Below are positions 26,532 to 36,002 of a stretch of DNA of 64,000 bases, piece after piece. The notes under the pieces were generated by a model that saw only the letters and a list, made by a program, of their open reading frames with translations, did not search any database and was not told the origin of the DNA. How positions within the stretch are numbered: position 1 is the stretch's first letter; every line of letters starts with the position of its first letter. The DNA comes from Gammaproteobacteria bacterium (lineage in GTDB: Bacteria; Gemmatimonadota; Gemmatimonadetes; Longimicrobiales; Gaopeijiaceae): the NCBI GenBank assembly GCA_028819075.1, contig JAPPMM010000028.1, positions 1 to 64,000 of the forward strand, written 5' to 3'. The position numbers were made by a program, and so were the translations under genes.

Positions 26532-27899
26532 TCAGAACGAGACTGTCGTCTGCGCGTAGAAGTAGGTAGGGTCGCTCTTGTCCGCGCTCGCGGGCAGATC
26601 TCCCGCGAACAGGTGAGCTCCCCCGGCCTGGAACCGGAGGCGGCCCGGCCGCACGTCCCAGCGCACCCGGAACTCCACCTGGTTGCCGATGTGGCTTTGC
26701 GCCTGGCCCGCAGGACTCGAGATGTCCGCGACCAGCCAGGCGTCGCTGACCGTGGCCAGCCAGTAGGCCCGCAAGGCCACGAACGTCTCCACGCCCGCGC
26801 CCGGCGTCAGGCTCAGGTGCGCACCGGGGGAGCTGATGTTGGTCCGGGGAACCAGCCCGTAGATGCCGCTGGGCCCGAAGTCGCCGCTGCGGGAGCCGAA
26901 CAGGCCGCTGAAGCGGTTGTTCTGCCCGTCCGTGGGATCCCTGTCCCCGCTCGCATAGTCGTATTGCAGCTTGAGCCGCGGAGCACCGGGAGCCGCGAAG
27001 GTATAGCCCGCCTCGATGTGGAAATACCGTGCGCGATGATCCAGGTCCGTCGTCGCCGACTTCGACATGCGGGACCGGCCGAGCTGGAAGATCGACTCGA
27101 ACTGGTAGTCGAAGCTGGCCTCCGCCGCAGGACGATGGAGTCGCGCGCCGAGCGTGTGGAAGTCCCGGTCGGCGGTACGCCGTCCCGGGCTGTCGCTTTC
27201 GTCGAGCCCGAAGTAGTAGAACTCGCCCTCGTCGCCCCAGGGAAGGCCGGCCGGCGAGTAGTGGACGCCCCAGAAGCGCACGTTGCCGGACTCGGTGTCG
27301 AACTTGGGCCGATTCTCCAGGATGTCCCCGGACACCTGGCGCTGCACCGGGAAGGTGAAGAACGTGCGCAGTCTGCTGTCGTCGGGACCCGTCCACTGCC
27401 AGTCGACGCCGGTAAAGGCGTACGAGACGTTGGTGAAGTTGTCGCGCGCGATCAGGCGGCGGCTGCCGATGTCCATGGTGACGCGCCCGCCCCGCAGCAC
27501 GCTGCTGCTCCCTTCCGCGAGGAGGTTGTCGACCGGGACCTCCACATAGGCCTGCAGCAGGTCCACGGGGTTGACGATGCTGGTCGACAGCGGCGTCTCC
27601 GCGTCCGCCAACTCCGTGCGCGCGTCCTGGAATTCCGTGCTCACGCGGAATCGGCCAGCGTCCAGTTCCACCGCCGCCAGGGTGCGGAAGACAAGCAGCC
27701 GGTCATCGCTGCTCCGGCCGGCCCGGAACTGGTTGTTCAGGTGCTCGTAGCGGGTCCGGTGCTCCACGGAGAACGAGACGGCAGGTGTCAGCTCCGGCGG
27801 TTGCTGTCCGCCGGCGGGGTCTTCGGCTGCCTCTCCGTTGGTCTCGCCGCCCGGAACGGCCTGAAGCGCGATCGCCAGTACTGCGGCAAAGGGTACCAA
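26532..27899 (-). CDS. Outer-membrane beta-barrel, alginate-export (AlgE-like) family
   Basis: 455 aa. TTG start at 27899, with AGGAGG 9 nt before it; a signal peptide (FAAVLAIALQAVPG) follows. The body has alternating amphipathic strands (RFRVSTEFQDAR, HRARYFHIEAGY, LKLQYDYASGD) and ends in Phe, as outer-membrane barrels do. The GLFGSRSGDFGPSGIYGL and WLATVSDAW segments fit the alginate_exp family. Members export alginate or act as porins for anionic substrates. No alginate biosynthesis gene is in view, so a general uptake porin is more likely. Confidence 0.8.
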   Translation of the reverse strand: MVPFAAVLAIALQAVPGGETNGEAAEDPAGGQQPPELTPAVSFSVEHRTRYEHLNNQFRAGRSSDDRLLVFRTLAAVELDAGRFRVSTEFQDARTELADAETPLSTSIVNPVDLLQAYVEVPVDNLLAEGSSSVLRGGRVTMDIGSRRLIARDNFTNVSYAFTGVDWQWTGPDDSRLRTFFTFPVQRQVSGDILENRPKFDTESGNVRFWGVHYSPAGLPWGDEGEFYYFGLDESDSPGRRTADRDFHTLGARLHRPAAEASFDYQFESIFQLGRSRMSKSATTDLDHRARYFHIEAGYTFAAPGAPRLKLQYDYASGDRDPTDGQNNRFSGLFGSRSGDFGPSGIYGLVPRTNISSPGAHLSLTPGAGVETFVALRAYWLATVSDAWLVADISSPAGQAQSHIGNQVEFRVRWDVRPGRLRFQAGGAHLFAGDLPASADKSDPTYFYAQTTVSF

Positions 27900-28164
27900 G
27901 GTGTCTCACCTCCTCGCAACGACGTAGCCCGGAATGTGCTATCATCCGGTTTTTCAACGGGTTAGCAGCCACCAGAAGGAATCCCTGTCGTCGGTGGCGC
28001 CCGGATCCGCAACGAAGTTCGTTCCCAGGCCGCACCCAGGTCAATGAGGTCCGGCGCCCGTTCTGTAACGATGCAGGCACGGTGTGACTGCCTGTCTGTA
28101 ACGATGCGGAAACAGGCCAACTCGGAGGCACCGGCCGCGCAGCGGTTCTGGGGCGATGGCGCGC

Positions 28165-29493
28165 CTACCGCCGGTCCCGGTCAAGGCTCGCGGCCAGCGC
28201 TCGGGCCCGCGCAAATCGTCCCGTCAGGCCCGGGCGGCTCTCCCAGTTGGCAGTGACGTGGAGCCCCGGCGGCAGCCGGACCCCCGCGAGGGCCGACCAC
28301 GACGTATCCCATGCGGGCATGGACGGACGCGCGACTCCCAGTGGCTCGGCGCCGTACCCGGTGCAGCGCTCGAATTCGGAGGCGGCCCGGACGCCCAGCG
28401 CCTCGTTCGTGCGGGCTTCCATCAACCTCCCGCGCGCGGCGGCGGAGTTGCCCATCGAGCCGGATGGCGCGCCACGCGGCTGGGCCGGATGGGCAAGATA
28501 GGCGGTGTACACCCCGTTGCGGTCCGGTCGCCCCCCTCCCCCGCCGAACAGGCAGTGGCTGAAGGTCACGCCGCGCAGCGCGCGCGGCTCCGCCAGCGAC
28601 ACCTGGAAGCCGATCCCCCGAAGGTGGGTGTCGGCGCGCAGGTGCACGACCGCGAGCGGATTGTAGCGGAGGCCACCGATGCGGGCGGACGTGTCCGGTG
28701 CGATCTGGGCGATCAGCCCGGCTGCCACCGGCGCCGGGACCGCGAGCACCACCTGCTCCGCCGGCAGCGTCTCGTCGTCCAGCACGACCGACCAGCCGCC
28801 GAGTCGCGGTTCGATGGCGCGGACCGGGGCGTTCAGGCGCACCCGCTCGCCGAGGGCACGGGCAAGTGCGCGCGGCACGCTCTCCATCCCGTCGGCGAAG
28901 GAACAGATGCGGGGCGCGCGCGGGGCGCGGCGGAGGAGGCGGGAGAGCACCAGGCTCCGCCCGATCCCCATATCGCGCAACAGTCCGGCCAGCGACAGTC
29001 CCACGACCATGTCCCCGGGGTCGGTCCCGTAGAGACCTCCATAGAGTGGACCCACGACGTGCTCGTACAGCTCGCGCCCCAGCTTGCGGGAGAAGAACCC
29101 GGCCACTCGCTCGCCTTCGCGCGCTCCGGATGTGAGGGGCTCGAGCATCGCGCGAAGCTTCCCGCGCCAGCTTACGGCATCGGACCTCAGCAGGCCCTGC
29201 ATGGAAAGGGGCACACGGCGAAGCCTGCCGTCCCGGTAGATGAAGAAGTCGAGGTCTCGGGGCGCCAGGATGAGCGATTCGCCCAGCGCCAGCTCGTCCA
29301 CCAGAGCTGCGAACGGCGCGGTGAGGCGGGCCCGCTGGGGGCCGTTCTCGAGGAGCAGCCCGTCCACGCGCTTGCTGCTCACGATTCCGCCGGGACGGTC
29401 TTCGGCCTCGAACACGACGCATTCGCGCCCCCTTCGGACCAGCTCGCGGCCCAGGGCGAGGCCGCTCATGCCCCCGCCGACGATCGCGATCAA
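28165..29493 (-). CDS. hemY: FAD-dependent coproporphyrinogen/protoporphyrinogen oxidase
   Basis: 442-aa HemY/CgoX-type flavoprotein. The FAD motif VGGGMSGLALGREL begins right at the N-terminus, and the C-terminal GLHVTANWE region also fits. The TTG at 29493 shares bases with the hemH stop (TTGA), so coupling is likely; no good ribosome site is seen. With ChdC encoded in the same operon, the natural substrate is probably coproporphyrinogen III (CgoX) rather than protoporphyrinogen IX. Confidence 0.85.
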   Translation of the reverse strand: MIAIVGGGMSGLALGRELVRRGRECVVFEAEDRPGGIVSSKRVDGLLLENGPQRARLTAPFAALVDELALGESLILAPRDLDFFIYRDGRLRRVPLSMQGLLRSDAVSWRGKLRAMLEPLTSGAREGERVAGFFSRKLGRELYEHVVGPLYGGLYGTDPGDMVVGLSLAGLLRDMGIGRSLVLSRLLRRAPRAPRICSFADGMESVPRALARALGERVRLNAPVRAIEPRLGGWSVVLDDETLPAEQVVLAVPAPVAAGLIAQIAPDTSARIGGLRYNPLAVVHLRADTHLRGIGFQVSLAEPRALRGVTFSHCLFGGGGGRPDRNGVYTAYLAHPAQPRGAPSGSMGNSAAARGRLMEARTNEALGVRAASEFERCTGYGAEPLGVARPSMPAWDTSWSALAGVRLPPGLHVTANWESRPGLTGRFARARALAASLDRDRR

Positions 29494-30629
29494 GGAGGGT
29501 GATGGGCGGTGGGCGGGCGGGCGGAGCCGTGATCCGGCCGGGAGCCTGGTGCGGCCCTGGAGTCCGGCTTGATGTACGGGCTCGGAGCGAGGTCGCGCGC
29601 GCCGTTCGTGCACCAGGTGCCCGGTACCGGCCGGCAGCGGCAGGGCGCCAGCGCCGGATCCTCCGCCGAGGACTGGCCCAGCGCCTGACCCACGAGATCC
29701 GCGAGCACGCCTGCGAAGCGGGGATCGTCGTGGGGCACCGGCACCCGGTAGATCTCCTTGCCCATCGCCTCCACCGCTTCACGCAGCTCGCGGTCCAGTT
29801 CGTCGAGGGTCTCCGACTGCTCGTGGATGAAACTGACGGCGTCCACCACCAGGCGCCGCTCCGCCAGCGTCTCGATGCGCTCCTCGTTGTCCGGCCAGGT
29901 CCAGGCGATGCGCCGGTTGGTGTGGTTCTGGAAGCCGACGGCGAACCGGTCGCCGACGCCCAGCGCTTCGGCGATCTCCCCGCAGTGCTCCTCGACGTAG
30001 CGGTCGTAGCGGTTGCCGTCGAGGATGTATTTCACGGGCGTCCCGTGGGCGGAGAAATAGAGAATCGTGTCCGGATCCGAGAGGTCGAGCGCGTTCTCGC
30101 GCACGAAGGCGCGGATGTGTTCGGCTCTGAGCGCCCGGTATCCCGGATGCCGGTGCCAGCCGCCGACGCCGATGAAGGGCACGTCCCAGTCCAGTTCGTC
30201 GAGGGCGGCGCGAACCGAGTCGAGGGCGGCGACGGTCGTGGAATGACCGCACATGGGGTAGACCGGTAGTCCCACCAGCACATCCGCCCGCCCCTCTCGC
30301 GCGCTGGCCACGCCGTCGCGGATGAAGGGCGGCGTGAACTGGAAGACGGCCTCGATGCGGGCATCCATGCCGCGCGCGGTCAGCGTTTCCCGCAGCGCAT
30401 CGGCCTGGGCCCGGGCCTGCGTGTCCAGGGGCGAACCGCCGATGGCGCGGTAGGCTTCCACGAGGTGGGGGGCCCGGGCGGCGGCGAGCTGGGCGGCGCG
30501 GGCGCGGGCGGAGCGGTCGCTTTCCAGATCGGCGTTCTGAAGGAAGATGCGCTCGAGGAAGGGGGTAACCTCTTCCAGCACCGGTTCGGCCGGTTCGCCG
30601 AAGTTGATCAGAAGGACCGCGATTCTCAG
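29490..30629 (-). CDS. hemH: Ferrochelatase, probably coproporphyrin-type; CTG start
   Basis: About 379 aa. The sequence begins RIAVLLINFGEPAEP, the normal HemH N-terminus. Catalytic His is in YFSAHGTPVKYI, with GLPVYPMCGHSTT and FQNHTNRR as further family blocks. No ATG, GTG or TTG lies in frame between the hemE stop and this motif. The best start is CTG at 30629-30627, with GGAGG 7 nt upstream. The last ~50 residues after GQALGQSS are low-complexity and beyond the normal family end. Inserts iron into the porphyrin in the cytoplasm. Confidence 0.85.
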   Translation of the reverse strand: MRIAVLLINFGEPAEPVLEEVTPFLERIFLQNADLESDRSARARAAQLAAARAPHLVEAYRAIGGSPLDTQARAQADALRETLTARGMDARIEAVFQFTPPFIRDGVASAREGRADVLVGLPVYPMCGHSTTVAALDSVRAALDELDWDVPFIGVGGWHRHPGYRALRAEHIRAFVRENALDLSDPDTILYFSAHGTPVKYILDGNRYDRYVEEHCGEIAEALGVGDRFAVGFQNHTNRRIAWTWPDNEERIETLAERRLVVDAVSFIHEQSETLDELDRELREAVEAMGKEIYRVPVPHDDPRFAGVLADLVGQALGQSSAEDPALAPCRCRPVPGTWCTNGARDLAPSPYIKPDSRAAPGSRPDHGSARPPTAHHPP

Positions 30630-30693
30630 GGCGTCACCTCCGGTTGCCTGCCCGGGGCCTGCTGCCCGGGGCCCTCCATGCGTCCCATCGGAA

Positions 30694-31743
30694 CTAGTCC
30701 GCGCCCGTCCGGCCGCGCTCGTGGACATGGTCGACCAGGCGGGCGACCTGGTCGGGGTCGGTGCGCCGGTCGATCCCGTGCCCCAGGCTGAAGATGTGCC
30801 CCGCCAGGCCTTCCGCTTCGGCAAGCACGGCATCCGCCGCGCGCCTGAGCGCATGCGGGCGCCCGAAGAGTTCGGCGGGATCGAGGTTGCCCTGCAGGGC
30901 GCGCCCGCCACCCAGCAGCCGGTCGGCCCTCGAGAGCGGCAGGGTCCAGTCGATGGCAACCACATCGACGTCGAGTCCCCGCATCGAGCGCAGCAGCGGC
31001 CCGCCGCGGTTGGGGAAGTAGATGATGGGGCAGTCCGTCGCGGCCCGGACTGTTGCGAATGTCCGGGTCAGCACGGGGTGGATGAAGCGCATGTAGCTGT
31101 CCGGGCCGAGCATGCCGATCCAGGAGTCGAAAAGCATGACCGCGTTCGCGCCGGCCTCAGCCTGGGCCACCAGATAGCGGGCCATCGAGCGTCCGAGCGT
31201 GTGGAGCAGGGCCAGCGAGGCCTCCGGTTCGCGGCGCAGGAAGCTGCGGGCGGTCATGAAGTCCTTGGAGCCGCCCCCTTCGACCAGATAGCAGAAGAGG
31301 GTGAACGGAGCTCCGGCGAAGCCGATGAGCGCGGCCTCCGGGCGGAGTTCGGCGCGGACCGCGCGGATCGCCTCCAGGACGAATGGAACCCCTTCCTCCG
31401 GGACCAGTTCGCGCACCGCGCGCGCAGCTTCAGGCGTGCGCACGGGATCGGGAAGCACGGGACCGGGCGCGAACTTCACCTCGACGCCCATCGGATCGAG
31501 CGGCGTCATGATGTCGCTGAAGAGGATGGAGGCGTCCATCGCGAAGCGCTCCATCGGTTGCAGCGTGATGCGCGCCGCGATTTCCGGAGTGCGTGTCGCC
31601 GTGATGAAGTCGACCTTGCGGCGTAGTTTCCGGTATTCCGGCAGGTAGCGCCCCGCCTGGCGCATGATCCAGATGGGCGTGTGGGGTACCGGCCGGCCCC
31701 GGGCGGCACGCTCGAAGACGGTGGCGTTGTCGGATCCGTTCAT
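30694..31743 (-). CDS. hemE: Uroporphyrinogen decarboxylase
   Basis: 349 aa, full length. The signature IWIMRQAGRYLPEYR is at residues ~24-38, and the catalytic Asp region is DASILFSDIMTPLD. YFPNRGG and GNLDP near the C-terminus also fit. It converts uroporphyrinogen III to coproporphyrinogen III. It overlaps hemL by 4 nt (31740-31743), so the two are probably translationally coupled. Confidence 0.95.
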   Translation of the reverse strand: MNGSDNATVFERAARGRPVPHTPIWIMRQAGRYLPEYRKLRRKVDFITATRTPEIAARITLQPMERFAMDASILFSDIMTPLDPMGVEVKFAPGPVLPDPVRTPEAARAVRELVPEEGVPFVLEAIRAVRAELRPEAALIGFAGAPFTLFCYLVEGGGSKDFMTARSFLRREPEASLALLHTLGRSMARYLVAQAEAGANAVMLFDSWIGMLGPDSYMRFIHPVLTRTFATVRAATDCPIIYFPNRGGPLLRSMRGLDVDVVAIDWTLPLSRADRLLGGGRALQGNLDPAELFGRPHALRRAADAVLAEAEGLAGHIFSLGHGIDRRTDPDQVARLVDHVHERGRTGAD

Positions 31744-33038
31744 CCTGCCTGGGCGTCCATCCGATGGATGATCTCGGCGGCCGCTTGCAGCGCGCGCGCG
31801 ATCTCGGGCTCCTCGTGCGCCGCCGACCAGAACCAGGCTTCGAAGGAGCTGGGGGGCAGATAGATGCCGCGATCGAGCATGCCGTGGAAGAGCCGGTTGA
31901 ACCGGTCGCTCGATGACGCTTCGGAGGACGGCCAGTCCACGACGGGCGACTCGGAGAAAAAGAGGGACCCCATCGCGCCGACACGGTTCCAGCGGATGGA
32001 CACCCGGGCATGCGCGCCGATCTCGGCGAAACCGCGGTCGAGGAGGCGGCCCAGGTGTTCGGTGTGGTCGTAGATTTCGGGATGCGCCGCGAGGTGGCGC
32101 ATCGCTGCCAGTCCCGCGGCCATGGCCAGCGGGTTGCCGGAGAGGGTGCCGGCCTGGTAGACCGGCCCGTCGGGGGCGATCTCGCGCATCAGCTCCCCGC
32201 GGCCCCCGTATGCGCCCACCGGGAGCCCGCCGCCGATAACCTTGCCGAGGGTGGTGAGGTCCGGAGTGACATCGTAGCGCCCTTGCGCGCCGGTGAGCCC
32301 CACGCGGAAGCCTGTCATCACCTCGTCGAAGATCAGCAGGGCGCCGTGCCGGGTGCAGAGGTCACGCAGGCCGGCCAGGAACCCGTCAGCGGGGGGAACG
32401 CATCCCATGTTGCCCGCCACCGGTTCCACGATGACCGCGGCAACGCCCGCCTCCGAGGCGGAGAAGCAGTCCTCCACCGATGCGAGGTCGTTGAATTGGG
32501 CGATGGAGGTTTGCCGGGCGGTTGCCGGGGGCACGCCGGGGCTGGAGGGCACGCCCAGTGTTGCCGCCCCCGACCCCGCAGCCACGAGGAAGGCGTCCGC
32601 ATGCCCGTGGTAGCCGCCCCTGAACTTGACGATCCGGCTGCGGCCGGTGACCGCGCGCGCCAGGCGGATGGCGCTCATGGTGGCCTCGGTGCCGGAGTTG
32701 ACGAAGCGCACCACCTCGATGCCGGGCACGAGTTCGGCGATGAGCTCGGCGATCTCGACTTCGTCGGGCGAAGGCGCTCCGAAGGAAGTGCCGCGGGTGA
32801 GAGCGCGCGCAGCAGCATCGCGCACCTCCGGGTGGTCGTGTCCCAGGATCGCCACCCCCCACGACCCCATGAAGTCGAGATAGCGGTTCCGGTCGGCGTC
32901 CTCGAGGTACGCGCCCCGGGCGGAACGGATGAAGCGGGGCACCCCCCCGACCGACTTGAACGCGCGCACCGGGCTGTTGACCCCACCCGGCAGCACCCGG
33001 CGGGCGCGACCGAACAGCTCCTCGCTGCGGGAGGTCAC
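31740..33038 (-). CDS. hemL: Glutamate-1-semialdehyde 2,1-aminomutase
   Basis: 432-aa PLP enzyme making 5-aminolevulinate from glutamate-1-semialdehyde (C5 pathway). Blocks seen: VLPGGVNSPVRAF, FVNSGTEATMSAIRLAR, IFDEVMTGFR, and the PLP Lys in TTLGKVIGGGLPVGAYGG (near 262). Overlaps hemD and hemE by 4 nt each. Its presence implies that hemA (glutamyl-tRNA reductase) lies outside the window. Confidence 0.95.
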   Translation of the reverse strand: MTSRSEELFGRARRVLPGGVNSPVRAFKSVGGVPRFIRSARGAYLEDADRNRYLDFMGSWGVAILGHDHPEVRDAAARALTRGTSFGAPSPDEVEIAELIAELVPGIEVVRFVNSGTEATMSAIRLARAVTGRSRIVKFRGGYHGHADAFLVAAGSGAATLGVPSSPGVPPATARQTSIAQFNDLASVEDCFSASEAGVAAVIVEPVAGNMGCVPPADGFLAGLRDLCTRHGALLIFDEVMTGFRVGLTGAQGRYDVTPDLTTLGKVIGGGLPVGAYGGRGELMREIAPDGPVYQAGTLSGNPLAMAAGLAAMRHLAAHPEIYDHTEHLGRLLDRGFAEIGAHARVSIRWNRVGAMGSLFFSESPVVDWPSSEASSSDRFNRLFHGMLDRGIYLPPSSFEAWFWSAAHEEPEIARALQAAAEIIHRMDAQAG

Positions 33039-33949
33039 GCGCGTGCGTCCGGGTTGGGGGCAGTGGCGCCGAGGGTGTGCGTAGCGCGTCCCAAATCCGC
33101 ATCCGGGCGCCCGGCCGCGCGCAATTGGACCGCCGCCCGCGACGAGGCATGTTCCAAATCGGCATCGCTACGCCCCGAGCCGGGGTTCCCGAGCAAGTCC
33201 ACTACCGCCTCGACCATGCCCTCCAGTGTGGCGGTACCCGCCACCCGCGCATTGCCGACCCCCCGGCGGGCGAGCGCCGCGGCGGTCGTGGGGCCGATAC
33301 ACACGACTGTCAACCCAGCGAGGCAGCCGGCGATCTCCCCGCCCAGAGCGCGGTCCACCGCCTCCACCGCCGACGGGCTGGCAAAGGTGACCGAGTCCAT
33401 CCCGGCGGCCAGGTCGCGGCGCATCCGTTCGGCCGGGGGTGGGGTCACCACCGTGCGGTAGGCGTCCACCCGGCTGACGCGGGCCCCCAGCGCGGTGAAT
33501 TCCTCCTCCACGGTGGGCGCGGCCCCCGAGGCGGCCGGAAAGAGCACGCGCGCGTCCGCGAGCGGGAAGGTCGCGGCCACCTGAGCGGCCAGGCCGCGCG
33601 CGCCCGGCCCGCGCCCCTCCACCGCGACCGCCCAGCCCGCCTCGGCGGCGGCGCGGGCGGTGGCCGGACCCACCACGGCGACTCGGGGGGTGGGGGGTGG
33701 GCACGTCCCCACGGCCGCCACCGCGCGCGCGCTGGTGAACACCACCCAGTCGAACCGGTCGAGCCGCGCACACGCCGCCTCCAGCGGTCGGGCATCGCGC
33801 GGCGGGGGGTACTCGGTGGTCGGCCACGCCAGCACTTCCGCCCCCGCCGCCTCCAGCAATGCGCGCAGCCGATCATCCCCCGACGCACTGCGCGTCGTCA
33901 CCACCCGCACACGCGCGAGCGGCACCACGCCGGAAACCGGATCCCCCAT
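33035..33949 (-). CDS. hemD: Uroporphyrinogen-III synthase with C-terminal extension
   Basis: 304 aa. HemD is poorly conserved, but FDWVVFTSARAVAAVG, LFPAASGAAPTVEEEF, VDAYRTV, VTFASPSAVEAV and VVCIGPTTAAAL are characteristic. It cyclises hydroxymethylbilane to uroporphyrinogen III. After the normal end (~residue 253) there is a tail of roughly 50 residues with a repeated xDADLxxA motif, unusual for the family. hemC and hemB are not in the window. Confidence 0.85.
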   Translation of the reverse strand: MGDPVSGVVPLARVRVVTTRSASGDDRLRALLEAAGAEVLAWPTTEYPPPRDARPLEAACARLDRFDWVVFTSARAVAAVGTCPPPTPRVAVVGPATARAAAEAGWAVAVEGRGPGARGLAAQVAATFPLADARVLFPAASGAAPTVEEEFTALGARVSRVDAYRTVVTPPPAERMRRDLAAGMDSVTFASPSAVEAVDRALGGEIAGCLAGLTVVCIGPTTAAALARRGVGNARVAGTATLEGMVEAVVDLLGNPGSGRSDADLEHASSRAAVQLRAAGRPDADLGRATHTLGATAPNPDARA

Positions 33950-33985
33950 GCGCCCTATCGCCCCATCCCCCTGCGTCGAGTCACG

Positions 33986-34693
33986 CTAACCCAGCGTATC
34001 CAGCCACTCGTCGGGACTCGCGAAGATCCCCGTGTGCAGCGGCGCGTCGCTCGCCGTGTAGCGCCTGCCCTCGGTGCTCCGCAGCTCATGCACGAGCCGG
34101 GAAAACAGCCGCAGATCGTCCATCTCGTAGACGACCACGAATTCCTGATCCTGGAGCCCGAACGAATACAGCAGCAACTGCTTGATGCGCCGGAACTGCT
34201 TCCCGATGCGAATGTGCTCGTTCATCATCCCCTGGCGCGTCTCACGCCCGAAAAGATACCAGTCCGCCGTCTTGGTGAACGGATAGACGACCAGATACCG
34301 CCTGCGCTCCTCGGCGAAGGAATCGACCTCCTGGGCCGACCGCGCCTTGCTGTACTCCGAGGGGCGCGTGTAACCCCAGAGCGTGCTGACCGGCTCGACG
34401 ATGTCCCGGTTCGGGCCCTCAGCCTTGGCCCGACACATGAAATAGCGCGCGCCTGCCTCATCCTCTTCCGCGCGCACCGAACTCCACACCAGCACGTCGG
34501 CTCCGGCTTCGAGGCCTTGCAGCAGATAGGGATGGGCCAGGTCCGCGGCGCCCCGCACATCGTCGAACCAGGCACGGGCTCGAGCCCGTCGGGCCGCCCC
34601 GTCCATCTCCCAGAAGCGCGCCGTGAAACGATAGTTGGCGAAGTGCCCGAGCACCGTCGGACGCTTCGCCACGGTCCCCTCGCTGTCGCTCAA
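33986..34693 (-). CDS. chdC: Coproheme decarboxylase, chlorite-dismutase family
   Basis: 235-aa HemQ/ChdC-like protein. HFANYRFTARFWEM, LYxPFTKxxDWY-type motif (YPFTKTADWYLF), the proximal heme His in MMNEHIRIGKQF (near 159) and QDQEFVVVYEMDD fit the family. It oxidatively decarboxylates coproheme III to heme b, the last step of the coproporphyrin-dependent route. First gene of the heme run; 36 nt separate it from hemD. True chlorite dismutases need a distal Arg that I cannot confirm here. Confidence 0.85.
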   Translation of the reverse strand: MSDSEGTVAKRPTVLGHFANYRFTARFWEMDGAARRARARAWFDDVRGAADLAHPYLLQGLEAGADVLVWSSVRAEEDEAGARYFMCRAKAEGPNRDIVEPVSTLWGYTRPSEYSKARSAQEVDSFAEERRRYLVVYPFTKTADWYLFGRETRQGMMNEHIRIGKQFRRIKQLLLYSFGLQDQEFVVVYEMDDLRLFSRLVHELRSTEGRRYTASDAPLHTGIFASPDEWLDTLG

Positions 34694-34792
34694 GTCTCTT
34701 CCTCGCTGATGATGATCTCGGATCCCATGCTGACAGACTGATATCTCATGACAAATCGACTGTCATTTACTGTTTACTCTCTTGGCCCCGCC

Positions 34793-35941
34793 TCACGACT
34801 TGGGGATCTGCTTGCCGGGATCCACGAAGGGCTTGCGCACGACCGTGGCGTCCCGCTCGCCATCGGGGGTGGCTACGCCGAGTCGCGTACCCAGGGCTCC
34901 GAATGCCACGGGCACCATGGCGTAGCCGATGTTGCGGTCGAGCCGCGGCGAATACACCGCCGACGTCACCAAGCCGATCTCCGAACCGTCCCGATGCACG
35001 GGCCAGCGGGTCATGTTGAGGTCGAGCGCGGCGCCCGCGATCTCGACTCCGGCCAGGGCGCGCGCGGGTCCTTCCGCGGCGATGCGGGCGAGCGCCTCGC
35101 GGCCGATGAAGTCGCCCTCCTGGTCGTGGTCCACCTGCCAGCCGAGCCCGACCTCGTAGGGGTTGTTCTCCAGCGTCATGTCTATGCCGTAGTTGAGGAT
35201 GCCGGCCTCGATGCGGCGGATGTCCGACGGCCCGGTAGGGGAAATCCCGAGATTGCGTCCTGCTTCCATCACGCGGTCCCAGAGTTCCATCCCCCGGCTG
35301 CCGTCCCGCAGGTAGATTTCGTAACCGACCTCGCCGCTCCAGCCGGTGCGCGTCACCACCACCGGAATGCCGTCCAGGTCGGTGTCGGCGAACCAATAGT
35401 AACGCAACCCGCTCACTTCGTCGCCGAAGAGCCTGCGGATGACTTCCTTCGATTTCGGACCCTGCACCTGCATGGGCGACACATCCGGTTCGCACAGCTC
35501 GACGTCGAGCCCGGAGTTGAGGGCGACCCCCTTCGCCCAGAGCAGCACGTCGCTGTCGGCCAGCGCCAGCCAGAAGTGGTTCTCACCCAGGCGCAGGAGC
35601 ACCGGATCGTTCACGATGCCGCCGTCCTCGGCGGTGATGAGGACGTACTTGCCCTGGCCGACGGCGCACCTGGAGAGGTCGCGCGGCGTGAGCAGGTTGG
35701 TGAACTCGAAGGCGTCCGGGCCGGTGATCTCCACCTGCCGCTCCACGCTCACGTCCCACACCGTCACCCCGGTCAGCAGCTTCTCGTACTCGGCCTGCAG
35801 GTCGTCGTACCGGGTCGGGAGGAACATGTGGTTGTAGACCGTATAGCTTCGGCAGCCCGCGCGCAGGGTGGCCTCGAAGTAGGGCGATCTGCGCAGCCGG
35901 GCGCCGCGCTGGATCAGGGCCATGTCGAAGGTCGGGGACAT
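34793..35941 (-). CDS. GcvT-fold protein, DmdA-like (DMSP demethylase clade?)
   Basis: 382 aa; ATG at 35941 after GAGGAG. Aminomethyltransferase (GcvT) fold using tetrahydrofolate. Several blocks (SYTVYNHMFLPT, VWDVSVERQVEITGPDA, NDPVLLRL, ALADSDVLLWAKG, SPMQVQGPKS, RTGWSGEVGYEIY) closely resemble dimethylsulfoniopropionate demethylase DmdA as I remember it, more than glycine-cleavage T-protein. No glycine-cleavage partners (gcvH, gcvP) are nearby. It lies 61 nt downstream of the FAD oxidoreductase pair. Candidate activities: demethylation of DMSP or another methylated sulfonium/amine to 5-methyl-THF. Confidence 0.75.
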   Translation of the reverse strand: MSPTFDMALIQRGARLRRSPYFEATLRAGCRSYTVYNHMFLPTRYDDLQAEYEKLLTGVTVWDVSVERQVEITGPDAFEFTNLLTPRDLSRCAVGQGKYVLITAEDGGIVNDPVLLRLGENHFWLALADSDVLLWAKGVALNSGLDVELCEPDVSPMQVQGPKSKEVIRRLFGDEVSGLRYYWFADTDLDGIPVVVTRTGWSGEVGYEIYLRDGSRGMELWDRVMEAGRNLGISPTGPSDIRRIEAGILNYGIDMTLENNPYEVGLGWQVDHDQEGDFIGREALARIAAEGPARALAGVEIAGAALDLNMTRWPVHRDGSEIGLVTSAVYSPRLDRNIGYAMVPVAFGALGTRLGVATPDGERDATVVRKPFVDPGKQIPKS

Positions 35942-36002
35942 GAAGTTCGCTCCTCGGGTGGATTTCAGGTCAGGTGCGGGCCGCTCGGGCCGGCTGCTCG
36001 GT

